Assembly (NCBI GenBank): GCA_030431635.1
Contig: JAUIIL010000009.1
Span: 1 to 64,000 of the forward strand
Direction: 5' to 3'
From: Bacteriovoracia bacterium
Lineage (GTDB): Bacteria > Bdellovibrionota > Bacteriovoracia > Bacteriovoracales > Bacteriovoracaceae
Length of the DNA: 64,000 bases
Shown: positions 24,107-33,134 of the stretch, piece by piece
How positions within the stretch are numbered: position 1 is the first letter of the stretch
Layout of the letters: the number at the start of each line of letters is the position of its first letter
The notes under the pieces: model-generated
The model's input: the letters and a program-made list of their open reading frames with translations, nothing else
What the model was told of the DNA's origin: nothing
The model's database searches: none
Made by a program: the position numbers and the translations under genes

Positions 24107-26341
24107 TTAATCCCAGCTTGTCATTTTTTGGTTCCTATAGAAAAAAACTCTGACTCTTCCTTTTCTCTTAAGGGGGATTTTTACCGTTGACCCACGGATA
24201 TTTAAAAAATTAATTCTTTTTATCCCTTTATTCATGTCTGAATCCAGAGTAATACTTTTGATATAACTATAATCATCCGAGTAAAGAATTGAGGAAGCAA
24301 AAAGGCTCTCTCCTTGAATATTAACCACCCCACGAGAAGGATATTGTTTTTCTAACTCTTCTTTCTTTTTTTGCTCTTCAATTCTTTTTAGTTCTTCTTC
24401 TTTTTTCTCTTCTTCAGCTTTTAAACGTTGAGCTTGCGCTTGTTTTTTCTCTTCTTCGATACAATCAAGAAAGCCTAAAATGGCACACCCAAAAACACGC
24501 GTCTTCTGGGGGATTATTAATTTATGGCTAGTGACACCATCAACGGTATTTTTTTCAAAAGTATAAGCAGTGTCCATTGTAGAGTAGTCTGATTTGTATT
24601 GAAACCCACGAACTGTATTGATTCGATTATTTAAAAAACTAATACTAAGTGATGAATATTCGTTTTCGTATTTTTTATAGAACATGAGATGTTTTTTGTA
24701 CTTTGAATTTGAATCGATGAGACGAAGTTCATGGTACTTGTCACGAGTATGCTCTTCAATTAAAACAGAATCTATCGTGTCATCTCCATTGAACTTAATA
24801 GATAAATCACTAAAGTTACTAAGAGTCGTCTCATAGTTCTCTTTAGTGATGAAAGTTATTTTATCCCGTCCTTTTTTTGAGGAGAGGCCACTAATGAGAT
24901 TATTATAAAAGTAGAGGTAATGATCCCCGAAATCCTGACTATCTCCTGCTGGAATAATAATTTTATTTTCTTTTGTTTTAAAAAATATTGTGGCCCCTTT
25001 AGGAAATGAAATCTTCGTCAGATCTCTTGATTCTTCGTAAAGCACTTGAATACTTTGAGCTGTAATCTCAATAGGTTGGTTGTTGGAGTTGAAAGTAAGT
25101 ACCGCAGGTTCACTCACATCACTTGAGATAATGTACTGATAATCATTTTCTTTAATAATGTTCTTAAAGTGAGAAATAGTATAGTTGATAGGTCCTATAT
25201 CAACAGATACATTATGGTTAGAACTGATTTCATTAGTCCTCCAATCTGAACCATCAAAATAAATCTTTGTTCCAATTGAAGACTTAATAAAACCGATAGG
25301 CCCAAGAATATCGGCTTCTTCCTGAAGAATATAGATATTTTGATTGTCATAATAAGGCTTAACCAGAAGGCCTTTGTAATGATAACTATTAGAAGGGTAA
25401 GCGAGATTATATTCTTTCATAATAAGAAAATACTCATCACTACTATAGTAATCGACAAACTCAGACATACTCAGATAAGTAAAAAAGCGAATACCATCAG
25501 AACCTCTGGCCGCATTATATTTAATATCCTCTTCAAGATAGAGTTCATGTAAGAGCGTTCCTACTTTATCTTGATAAGAAAAAACCTCAGAGTTATAAAT
25601 TTGACCACGAATAAGAACTTTAGGATCTCCCGGGAAAACTTCTGCTTTCGTTTGTTGATAGGCCAGGGGTACCTCGTAACAATTCTCATCTAAATAATCT
25701 CGTAGATTATAATCTGAGTCTTTAGCATCTGGAATTCTTCCTCTAACAACACTATAGAGAGGGTAGAGTTTGCTATTCTTTCCTTTTAATCTTTCAATGA
25801 GTCTGTTGGCCCTTGAAGGATCTTTCGTTTTAAGTCTATTTAGGACAGCGAGAACACCTTCTTCAACTAGCTCATCTCTTGCCGCTTCATCAGGCGCAAG
25901 TTGATAGTAAGCTTTCATCACTTTCTCTTCTTGTTCTTTATTATCAAAAATTTGAATTGAAAATTGATTGTTTTTCACTCTCTTTTCGTAGAGGTCAAGT
26001 AGTTGGGCTGAGACAAGTTTTGCTTCTTCCCCAAGAGGATATTTTATCTTACTTAAAACTTTAACTTCTTCCTTCTCATTTGCTTCACCTTCAATTTTAG
26101 ACTTTACAATATCAACTTTAACAATTGTATATTTCCCACTTTTATAATCTTCTTTCTCCTTCAAAGAAACCACGACGCTTTCAATGACTTCCTCATTACT
26201 AAGCTTCTCATCTTTTTCAACGGTCACTTCTTCAAAAAGAGGCTTGTCATAACAAGCGATCGCATCGGCACCGTTACCGCCTTGGCTTGCGAAGGTGCTT
26301 ATCGAACTCAATAGAGTTAAAGCTAAAATAAGTTTATTCAT
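24107..26341 (-). CDS. Large exported protein paired with a TIGR02147 regulator
   Basis: About 744 residues, signal peptide ending at STFA, then the GGNGADAIAC motif that recurs in many Bdellovibrio-group exported proteins. The middle has HELYLEED (His265, Glu266), resembling a degenerate zinc-peptidase helix, and the C-terminal third has a long Glu/Lys/Gln coiled coil (about residues 635-670) before a short beta-rich tail. The ATG at 26341 is preferred (AAGGAG upstream); an in-frame ATG 36 bases further upstream would overlap more of the regulator. Start and regulator stop overlap as ATGA, so the two are co-translated. Function unknown; secreted effector or surface protein is inferred. Confidence 0.78.
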   Translation of the reverse strand: MNKLILALTLLSSISTFASQGGNGADAIACYDKPLFEEVTVEKDEKLSNEEVIESVVVSLKEKEDYKSGKYTIVKVDIVKSKIEGEANEKEEVKVLSKIKYPLGEEAKLVSAQLLDLYEKRVKNNQFSIQIFDNKEQEEKVMKAYYQLAPDEAARDELVEEGVLAVLNRLKTKDPSRANRLIERLKGKNSKLYPLYSVVRGRIPDAKDSDYNLRDYLDENCYEVPLAYQQTKAEVFPGDPKVLIRGQIYNSEVFSYQDKVGTLLHELYLEEDIKYNAARGSDGIRFFTYLSMSEFVDYYSSDEYFLIMKEYNLAYPSNSYHYKGLLVKPYYDNQNIYILQEEADILGPIGFIKSSIGTKIYFDGSDWRTNEISSNHNVSVDIGPINYTISHFKNIIKENDYQYIISSDVSEPAVLTFNSNNQPIEITAQSIQVLYEESRDLTKISFPKGATIFFKTKENKIIIPAGDSQDFGDHYLYFYNNLISGLSSKKGRDKITFITKENYETTLSNFSDLSIKFNGDDTIDSVLIEEHTRDKYHELRLIDSNSKYKKHLMFYKKYENEYSSLSISFLNNRINTVRGFQYKSDYSTMDTAYTFEKNTVDGVTSHKLIIPQKTRVFGCAILGFLDCIEEEKKQAQAQRLKAEEEKKEEELKRIEEQKKKEELEKQYPSRGVVNIQGESLFASSILYSDDYSYIKSITLDSDMNKGIKRINFLNIRGSTVKIPLKRKGRVRVFFYRNQKMTSWD

Positions 26342-27084
26342 TGATTTCTCCTTGATAATGGAAAGAGGGCAACACATATTTGGTAAATTGAGTTCTTTTT
26401 TTTCTTTTGAGCATTTCTTAATTCAATTGAGTCATTAATAAACTCATTAATTTTTTTCTTAAAAAGAGGAAGATCCTCATCATTAATGGCAATGGTGAGA
26501 CTTGAGTTGGATCTTTCATTAAAGTCAACCCGATCGACTGCTTCTTGGGCCATGGACAATAACTGCTTCTGCATCATTCTACGAGCAGTTGTTGTAGAGC
26601 TGTAATTAAACCACTCATTGTTGGGGCTTAAAATTTGATAGCCTTCATCACATGATTCGATCAGTTTAAGTCTTTCAAGCCTTTCAAGGGCCAATTTTAC
26701 TTCAAAGCGCTTAAGCCCTAAGGTTTTGGCCATCCAAGAAGGATCGCTTTGAAAATCATCGAGTTTAAACAGTTCCAAAATAGCGAAGTGGTACCAATCA
26801 CTCATTATAATAAAGACATCATCTTCAATGCGATTGTGTTCTGTATCTAGTTTAAAACTCTCTGCCATTCTTTGTTTTGCCTCTGAAGTACTTAGGCCCA
26901 AAGAGTGAGAGAGTTTCATGGCCATTTTTGAAGAGAGGGTTCTTTGTCCTTTAAAGAGTTTGCAAAGAAGAGAGGGATCAACATCCAAGGATTTCGCATA
27001 CGATCTGAGGCTATAGTTTTTATTGCTCTTAACTCTTCTTAAGAATTCTTCTTGAACAAGATTTTTAATCACTTCAGTTTCCAT
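26338..27084 (-). CDS. TIGR02147/DUF4423-type transcription regulator
   Basis: About 248 residues from ATG 27084 (a GTG at 27132 would add 16 residues but overlaps the palindrome upstream). N-terminal helix-turn-helix (YSLRSYAKSLDVDPSLLCKLFKG, about residues 25-47), then the characteristic SDWYHFAILELFKL block near residue 95 and a winged-helix second half with ERLERLKLIE. The family is abundant in Bdellovibrionota and Fibrobacterota. It is translationally coupled to the downstream exported protein and preceded by a strong palindrome, suggesting autoregulation. Confidence 0.85.
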   Translation of the reverse strand: METEVIKNLVQEEFLRRVKSNKNYSLRSYAKSLDVDPSLLCKLFKGQRTLSSKMAMKLSHSLGLSTSEAKQRMAESFKLDTEHNRIEDDVFIIMSDWYHFAILELFKLDDFQSDPSWMAKTLGLKRFEVKLALERLERLKLIESCDEGYQILSPNNEWFNYSSTTTARRMMQKQLLSMAQEAVDRVDFNERSNSSLTIAINDEDLPLFKKKINEFINDSIELRNAQKKKKNSIYQICVALFPLSRRNQ

Positions 27085-27131
27085 ATAGGAGCTTATACTT
27101 GTCGCGAATAGTCGTTTCAACAGTTTTTCCA

Positions 27132-27160
27132 CATAGTGTAGACAGCTTGTCTACACTATG
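27132..27160. promoter_or_regulatory. Perfect 13+13 palindrome, likely operator
   Basis: CATAGTGTAGACA (27132-27144) and its exact reverse complement TGTCTACACTATG (27148-27160) around a 3-base centre. It lies between the minus-strand regulator gene and the plus-strand exported gene at 27305, 48 bases before the preferred regulator start. No T run follows in either direction, so an operator (for the TIGR02147 protein) is more likely than a terminator. Confidence 0.6.
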
Positions 27161-27304
27161 AATTTATTTCAGAAAAATATCTTCGCTGTGCGTTATGGAC
27201 ATAGGTTGTCAAAGTAAAGTCTTCTACTGCCTTTTTTACATATCACAGAAATAGATTTGTCCTTTTGTATGCAGAGTGTTACTTGAGCGCTAGGAGAATC
27301 TATT

Positions 27305-28006
27305 TTGAAGTTGTTGTTAAGTTTTTGCTTATTATTCTGGCAATTGAGTAGTTATTCAGAAGAGTGCTCGGAGCATTTTATTGAGAGAGCAAACGCGAAA
27401 ATACTTCATCGATTAAAAAAACAAAACCCAGAATTTTTAGAACAATTAAGGAAAGTTGAATATAGAGATGTCTGGGTTTCAACGGCCCCAGAGGATCCTT
27501 TTCTTCAAAAATATGCTCGTCAGTTCAAGAGTACTGGGGATGAGATGATTGATGTGAGAAGCCCTGAATTTGTGACTGTTTATCGTTCTTTGAAGGATAT
27601 AGAGGATATTCATAAACTCGATCTGAATAGAAGCTATGTTGACGATTCGTCATCTTCAGCAAGTGGATATGGTGGAGACTATGATTACGATCATGTCAGT
27701 GATGTTGATAGCTGGGCCCTACATTACACTTATAGAGATGGAAAAGATATTTTCATTGAATACAATATACCGGCGCTATTTTTAAGTCCCGATCGCCGCA
27801 TTTCAAGATCTGAGCCTTACTATATTATTGACCCAGATAAGCTAGGGGATTATGGAATCAAGTCGGTTGCTATGTTCGTAAGTAGAATAGCGAGGATAAC
27901 TGAGAGAAGTAAAAGATATCTCACAGTAAGAGATCCCTCGGTTGAATGGATTGAAGAAGAAGTTGTAGAAAAAATTATTCAAAACTCTTCTGTGATTACT
28001 TATTAG
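27305..28006 (+). CDS. Exported protein, possibly ADP-ribosyltransferase-like
   Basis: A 233-residue protein, TTG start with AGGAG nine bases upstream, signal peptide ending near SYSEE. The order VYRSL (about residue 98), DSWALHYTY (about residue 138) and RSEPYYIIDP (about residue 173) resembles the R, S and E elements of some mono-ADP-ribosyltransferases. A Ser/Gly/Tyr-rich stretch (SSSSASGYGG) lies between. The similarity is by pattern only; no family is certain. Confidence 0.6.
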   Translation: MKLLLSFCLLFWQLSSYSEECSEHFIERANAKILHRLKKQNPEFLEQLRKVEYRDVWVSTAPEDPFLQKYARQFKSTGDEMIDVRSPEFVTVYRSLKDIEDIHKLDLNRSYVDDSSSSASGYGGDYDYDHVSDVDSWALHYTYRDGKDIFIEYNIPALFLSPDRRISRSEPYYIIDPDKLGDYGIKSVAMFVSRIARITERSKRYLTVRDPSVEWIEEEVVEKIIQNSSVITY

Positions 28007-28099
28007 ATAAGAGTTTTCTTTAAGGAAATAATTACGGCCATCCTTGTTTAAGTCTATTCAAAATACTATATCCGTCTCAACCAAATTAAGGACTGTTAT

Positions 28100-28789
28100 A
28101 TGAAAGGTATATTTTTTCTCATTATTGCTATTTCTTTTTGCTTCAATGAAGCTCAGGCGAAGAACAAGAATCCCTATAAAATAAGAGCACTGAGAAAGAA
28201 CTGCTTACAAGCGTTTAGCAACATGGGCTTTAAGGATAACCTGACTTATATTTATGAAAAAGATGAACTCATCTCAATACTCAAAGAAGTGAGAGAGAAA
28301 ATGAAGGGCATCGCCTATGATAAAACAGCTTTTGATTCGCAAGATTATCGTCTAGCAATGCAAAACCCTCAGTGCAATCCTTTGCGAGGGCATTGTGGAG
28401 CTGCTGTTTACACGATTCAATTTCTCTTTGGTGGAGAGGCGAAACTTCTTTTTTATCAGAGTGAGAATGGAAAAGAGTTTTGGCATATGTATAATAAAAA
28501 TATTCCTTACCGTAATGAGGGAGATTCTAATACTAAAATTAAATATCTTGATGTTGATCTCACGAAGGGACAACTTGATAATGCTGATGAGGCAACTCTT
28601 ACTCCTATGGGAGATGTGATCGTTTATGATGGGTTAGAGTATAAGCTAGTTGAGCAATGGGATTACAAATGGGAAGAAGATAAGATAGGGCCTTTAAGAC
28701 CTCAAATTATCACTTTTTTCACTCGTTTTTTAACAGATGGTAAGGCGACTTTCCCTGCTCCAAAAGATAATAGCTCTCACTTTGATTAA
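28100..28789 (+). CDS. Exported YunG-like/transglutaminase-type protein
   Basis: A 229-residue protein with a signal peptide ending at EAQA. The mature part has GHCGAAVYTIQFLFGG, EFWHMYN and LDVDLTKGQ, an ordered Cys, His, Asp triad typical of transglutaminase/YunG-like papain-fold proteins. AAGGA precedes the ATG. Such an enzyme could crosslink, hydrolyse or process proteins outside the cell; the specific substrate cannot be read. Assignment by motif order, moderate certainty. Confidence 0.65.
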   Translation: MKGIFFLIIAISFCFNEAQAKNKNPYKIRALRKNCLQAFSNMGFKDNLTYIYEKDELISILKEVREKMKGIAYDKTAFDSQDYRLAMQNPQCNPLRGHCGAAVYTIQFLFGGEAKLLFYQSENGKEFWHMYNKNIPYRNEGDSNTKIKYLDVDLTKGQLDNADEATLTPMGDVIVYDGLEYKLVEQWDYKWEEDKIGPLRPQIITFFTRFLTDGKATFPAPKDNSSHFD

Positions 28790-28814
28790 AACTTAAATTT
28801 TAGGGCCGATCTTA

Positions 28815-28834
28815 TGTAATAGTTACTTATTACA
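28815..28834. promoter_or_regulatory. Inverted repeat upstream of second TIGR02147 gene
   Basis: TGTAATA (28815-28821) and TATTACA (28828-28834), 6-base spacer, about 50-70 bases before the regulator. Position is like the palindrome at 27132-27160 but the sequence differs and the arms are shorter. Confidence 0.35.
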
Positions 28835-28885
28835 ATTCTTGTCATGAGATTAAGTTCATAAGCACTGGTCACGGTGCTTTGCGCT

Positions 28886-29731
28886 ATGTTAAAACCCTTT
28901 CAAATGACGAAGAAGACAGATTACAACCATTTATTTGCGCAAAGCAACTCAGTTTCTGAGTTTTTGAAGGAAATATATTTAGAGAAAAAAGACAAGAATC
29001 CGGCCTACAGCATTTCGGCCATGGCCCGGGATCTGGAAATCAGTCAGTCGCTTTTGAGTTTGGTTCTTTCAGGAAAAAGAAACCTGAGTTCAAAAAAGTT
29101 AATTCAGGTTTCAAATAAACTCAAATTTAATACTCAGCAGACAGAAAAACTTTTTAATATTTCAAGATATGAAAATATCACGAACCCAGAAAAAAAAGAA
29201 GCTCTCTATTTAGAAGTTGATAAATTTAAATACATTTATAATTGGTATCATTTGGCCATTCTTGATCTCGTAACTCTTAAGAGTTTTCGCCCTCATTATG
29301 CATGGATTGCGAAAGCTCTTGGTATTGAACAAATTGAAGTTCAAGATGCGGTGGAAAGACTGCAGAGATTAGGTCTACTTGAGATTAATGAAAAAAATGA
29401 ATGGATTAACACCAATATGAGGTTAATCATTCCTACTAAGAACTCAAAAGCAAGTATTCGCAATTTTCATCTTCAAATGATGAAGAAGGCCATGGATGAG
29501 CTCTCTAAAACTTCTCAAAAAGATTTTTTAAGAAGAGAGATTTCAGGTATTACGCTAACTCTTGCTCCTGAAAAACTAGAAATAGCTAAAAAGAGAATAC
29601 GTCAATTTAAACAAGAAATGTATGACTTGCTTGATGACGAAGATTGTAAAGAAATCTACCAGCTTAATATACAATTTTTCCCGCTAACCTCGTTAGAAAA
29701 TATGGAGAACACAAATGAAAACATTCATTAA
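28886..29731 (+). CDS. Second TIGR02147/DUF4423-type regulator
   Basis: About 281 residues. The N-terminal HTH reads SISAMARDLEISQSLLSLVLSG, followed by the family's NWYHLAILDL block and a winged-helix VERLQRLGLLEI. It is recognisably related to the regulator at 26338-27084. No good ribosome site marks the start: GTG 28874, ATG 28886 and ATG 28904 are all possible. Its last 17 bases overlap the next gene, which encodes an exported HEXXH-ankyrin protein, repeating the regulator/exported-protein pairing seen on the other strand. Confidence 0.85.
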   Translation: MLKPFQMTKKTDYNHLFAQSNSVSEFLKEIYLEKKDKNPAYSISAMARDLEISQSLLSLVLSGKRNLSSKKLIQVSNKLKFNTQQTEKLFNISRYENITNPEKKEALYLEVDKFKYIYNWYHLAILDLVTLKSFRPHYAWIAKALGIEQIEVQDAVERLQRLGLLEINEKNEWINTNMRLIIPTKNSKASIRNFHLQMMKKAMDELSKTSQKDFLRREISGITLTLAPEKLEIAKKRIRQFKQEMYDLLDDEDCKEIYQLNIQFFPLTSLENMENTNENIH

Positions 29732-31379
29732 AAGCCTTTTCTTAGTTGCACTTATTACGAACGCTTACTCACAAAAGAAGCCAACTCAATCCTTTTTCGG
29801 TGGAGATGTTGGTGGAGGTGGTGATGTTGTGAAAATAAATGGTAAGTGGGTTATGCGCGATAGAGTTGATGATACGACGACTCTCTGCTATCACGGCTCA
29901 AAAAATATAGAAAATTTTCCTAAATCTTTTGATAAAGTTCTTGATTCACTTGATTCAGTAAACTGGTATATAGCAAGAATATACCGACAGGAAATTCAGA
30001 AGCTTTTCTTTTGTTATGGGAACGCTCCTTTACTTGAGTACGTGACTGAAAACTATAACCCCATTTTTGTTCCTTTTACTTGGAGGAACTACACCAGGAA
30101 AGTGGCCACAAGAGTAAAAAGTACAGTTTATGTTGATGGAAGTATCTATTATGGGACGGAAGATGAGGAAGGAATGGATGATCAGGCCAGAGGGGACTTT
30201 TTCCTTCATGAAATCTCTCACTCTTTTATGAACCCCTACGATCCGATGTATCAGACTCACTTGATGTCTTTTATTAAAGTTCTCATTAATCATGTTGAAA
30301 ATCCTTATCCAGCTGATTTTTTTAATCTCCAAGTAGAAATGAATCAAATGGCCTTACCTGCTAATTACGAGCTTTTTAACTTATTTAAAGACGAGCTTAA
30401 ATATGCTTTCAATTTAGAAAACCCTGTCAATTTAAGAGTGAATGAGGCCTTGAAGGTAAAGAAAATTATTCCCTACTTAACTCAAGCCGATCAAGAAATA
30501 ATTCGTCAGTTAATTGGTTTTCACTCAAATCTGCCTTTAAAAATTAAAGAAGGTGATACAGAAAGAGTGAGAAAGTTATTAGCTGAAGGGGCTTCACCAA
30601 ACTCTTTTCATGAAGGAAAACCTCTGCTTGTTTATGCGATGGAGCAAAAAGAGCAAGAAATTTTTCAAATGTTATTTCTTCACAAAAATTTCAAAATAAG
30701 TTCTCAAATAATGGTAGCGCTTAAAAAAGAAGAAAATAAAGAGTACCTCGAACTTATTCTCTCACATACTAAACCTGAAATTCTTTCTCAGAAAGGTTTC
30801 TTAGAAAACGCTTTAGAGACTCAAGACAAAATTTTTGTTGAAAAAATCCTGACTAATAAGTTTATCCAAGAAGCTTATGGGAATGAGAGAATTGTAAAAA
30901 ACATTAGAAATCTATTTAAAACTGAAGAAGAGTTATTAGATTTTGTAGATAGAAGTGAACTACCAAATGAGTATATTGAATCCTTTTATGATTCAGCTCT
31001 AGAAAAAGATGAGTTTGTAACTATCTATGGACTTCTTCAAAGTCAGTTTAAAAAATCACTGATTAACCGTAAAAATTCAGTTAATGAAACAATCCTCTAT
31101 ACGGCTGTAAGAAAGGATGATGCTGAACTATTGAAGTTTCTTTTAAAAGCTGAAGGGCTTGATCTTAATCAAACTTTTGAAGCTGGGAATACAATTGCCC
31201 ACGTGGTTGTTTATTATGCTCGCTATGAACTTTTACTTCTACTTCTTCAGACTGGAAAGGTTGATTTCTCAGCTGTTAATGAAGCAGGAGTGAGTCCTCT
31301 TGAACTTGCGACTAAACATAAAAAAGAAAATGATAAGGCGATGGAAATTTATAAATTGTTAAAGAAGGTAGGTAATTAA
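29715..31379 (+). CDS. Exported HEXXH metallopeptidase-like protein with ankyrin repeats
   Basis: A 554-residue protein: signal peptide ending at NAYS, a GGDVGGGGDVV motif, then FFLHEISHSF (His165, Glu166, His169), a zinc-metallopeptidase HEXXH. From about residue 270 the sequence turns into ankyrin repeats (DTERVRKLLAEGASPN, ETILYTAVRKDDAELLKFLL, NTIAHVVVYYARYELLLLLL). GGAG lies 7 bases before the ATG. Ankyrin repeats bind protein surfaces, so this may be a targeted secreted protease, e.g. against prey. Third zinc ligand not identified; activity is inferred. Confidence 0.72.
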   Translation: MKTFIKSLFLVALITNAYSQKKPTQSFFGGDVGGGGDVVKINGKWVMRDRVDDTTTLCYHGSKNIENFPKSFDKVLDSLDSVNWYIARIYRQEIQKLFFCYGNAPLLEYVTENYNPIFVPFTWRNYTRKVATRVKSTVYVDGSIYYGTEDEEGMDDQARGDFFLHEISHSFMNPYDPMYQTHLMSFIKVLINHVENPYPADFFNLQVEMNQMALPANYELFNLFKDELKYAFNLENPVNLRVNEALKVKKIIPYLTQADQEIIRQLIGFHSNLPLKIKEGDTERVRKLLAEGASPNSFHEGKPLLVYAMEQKEQEIFQMLFLHKNFKISSQIMVALKKEENKEYLELILSHTKPEILSQKGFLENALETQDKIFVEKILTNKFIQEAYGNERIVKNIRNLFKTEEELLDFVDRSELPNEYIESFYDSALEKDEFVTIYGLLQSQFKKSLINRKNSVNETILYTAVRKDDAELLKFLLKAEGLDLNQTFEAGNTIAHVVVYYARYELLLLLLQTGKVDFSAVNEAGVSPLELATKHKKENDKAMEIYKLLKKVGN

Positions 31380-31380
31380 G

Positions 31381-32397
31381 ATGAAAGTTTTATTTTTATG
31401 TGCTCTGTTTATTCTCATCAATTCATCATGGGCACAAAACTCAAAAGATTTTGAAAATTTTAGAAATAACATTCGTGAACTAAAAAACACGATTGAGAAT
31501 TTACCAATAGTTACTAAAATTGAAATCAACGCAGATAAAGATATCTCCATACCAGATTACGATAAGGAGTATGATTTATTTTTAGAACAAACAGAGGTTG
31601 CGAGGAAAGATTTTAAAAAGACGCTTCTTGATATTGAAGAGAGGGTCGAAGATGTGATTGGGGGTTATTACAGTGAGCTTGCTATTTGGGAAGAGAATTT
31701 AGAGAAGAATCCCCAAGAGTCTCACTGGATTAAGCCAACCATAGAAACTCTTAAAAATAAAATCAAAGAAGGAACAAATGATTTAACAAGAGAACTCAAT
31801 GAGAAATACCAAGAGGCCTTAAGAAGACTCATCTCAGTTAATGAAAGATTAGTTTATCGAACTTACAAAGGGCCACATGCTGGAAATCTACTTATTTTTG
31901 GACTTGCTGCTGTTGCTGGTGGTTTTGTTTATGGGAACTTTGCTATAGCAAAAGCGATAAGTCCTGAAGCTTGGTGGCTCGTCTTTTTGTTTGGAGAAGT
32001 TGCTCCAGGTTTTGTATTGGCTGAATCTGAAGATAATATCTTTGAGAAAGCTGTAAATTTTATTGATAACAAAGATACTTTTAGATTAAGAATTAAGGAT
32101 AACTTCAAAGGAAAAATAAGTGATAGAAGTTATGCTGACGAAGGACAATCCTTATTTGGAATGTGTCAAACTCAAGCTTGTGCAATTAGAATGGGAGTTC
32201 ACTTTGCTGAGTGGCAATCAAACACTTTGGAGTTGAATAAAAACATTAACCTTGTGAAAGGAATTAAGCTTAAAAATATTAAGCATGTGAATAAGAGAAA
32301 AGCTTCAAGAAAACTTATGAAAATGGCAAAGCTTCAGGCCAATACCCTTAAAGAGACGGCAGTGTATACTGAGCATAAGGAAATTCAGGAGAATTAG
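31381..32397 (+). CDS. Exported coiled-coil protein with membrane segment
   Basis: A 338-residue protein with a signal peptide ending at SWAQ, a helical coiled-coil-like region (about residues 20-155) and a hydrophobic segment around residues 165-205 (LLIFGLAAVAGGFVYG...WWLVFLFGEVAPGF). CQTQACAIR gives a close cysteine pair in the C-terminal part. It directly follows the HEXXH-ankyrin gene with a one-base gap and is probably its operon partner. No family recognised. Confidence 0.68.
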   Translation: MKVLFLCALFILINSSWAQNSKDFENFRNNIRELKNTIENLPIVTKIEINADKDISIPDYDKEYDLFLEQTEVARKDFKKTLLDIEERVEDVIGGYYSELAIWEENLEKNPQESHWIKPTIETLKNKIKEGTNDLTRELNEKYQEALRRLISVNERLVYRTYKGPHAGNLLIFGLAAVAGGFVYGNFAIAKAISPEAWWLVFLFGEVAPGFVLAESEDNIFEKAVNFIDNKDTFRLRIKDNFKGKISDRSYADEGQSLFGMCQTQACAIRMGVHFAEWQSNTLELNKNINLVKGIKLKNIKHVNKRKASRKLMKMAKLQANTLKETAVYTEHKEIQEN

Positions 32398-33098
32398 AAC
32401 TCTTTGATATAAGTGAGGCCAACTCTTGATGGAGTAATTTGAGGGACAAGGTAATACGAAACTTTACCTATCTTTTTTTCAAGGTAGTGCAGGCCTAGGC
32501 CATAGCCAATTCCGATAGTGGCTCCAGCTGTGACGTCATGAATGTAGTGCATATTATCGTTCATGCGGCTGTAGGCCACTAAAGCCGCGATTGTATAGGC
32601 CCCGATACCCCAGTAGATATTATGCCTGGCCCCAACAACTGAGGCGAAAGCGAAAGCTGTTGTTGTATGTCCTGAAGGAAATGAATTTCTACTTTGTCCG
32701 TTTGGTCTGGGCTCTCTTATCGTATATTTTAAAACTGTCGTAAGTAGCGACGAGTAAAGTGTTGCTTTGATCATTAAAACTGAGTTGGAGAACGAAGAGT
32801 TAAGATACATCCCTCCGGCATAAATAATATTAGGGACTAATTGCCCCATGATATCTCCGAATCTAGAGAAATCTCCTAAAGGTCGGTTTTCTACTGTTTC
32901 TTCTTGAACAGGATCGACTACCTGATCTTCAAAAATAGAAAGGGAAAGAGTGAGAGCTGAGCCTATTAGAACTGGAGAACGAGCTTCTGTTGTTAAGGGA
33001 GAGAGAGATTCTTCTTTGATAGTTTGTGAATAGACAGAGGAATTTATCAAAAAAATAATGGGAAAAAGAAGAAAAAAAAGCTTATAATAATCTCTCAT
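32394..33098 (-). CDS. Exported PAP2-family phosphatase
   Basis: A 234-residue membrane/periplasmic acid phosphatase. All three PAP2 motifs are visible: K-x6-RP (KYTIREPRP), PSGH (SFPSGHT) and SR-x5-H-x3-D (SRMNDNMHYIHD). The N-terminus is a signal/anchor. These enzymes dephosphorylate lipid phosphates such as phosphatidate, undecaprenyl-PP or lipid A phosphates. Its 3' end overlaps the convergent upstream gene by four bases; it is divergent from the LuxR-type gene. The EptA-like neighbour suggests a lipid A/envelope role. Confidence 0.9.
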   Translation of the reverse strand: MRDYYKLFFLLFPIIFLINSSVYSQTIKEESLSPLTTEARSPVLIGSALTLSLSIFEDQVVDPVQEETVENRPLGDFSRFGDIMGQLVPNIIYAGGMYLNSSFSNSVLMIKATLYSSLLTTVLKYTIREPRPNGQSRNSFPSGHTTTAFAFASVVGARHNIYWGIGAYTIAALVAYSRMNDNMHYIHDVTAGATIGIGYGLGLHYLEKKIGKVSYYLVPQITPSRVGLTYIKEF

Positions 33099-33134
33099 GT
33101 AGAACTTTTAAAAATCAACTACGTTGGGATAATA

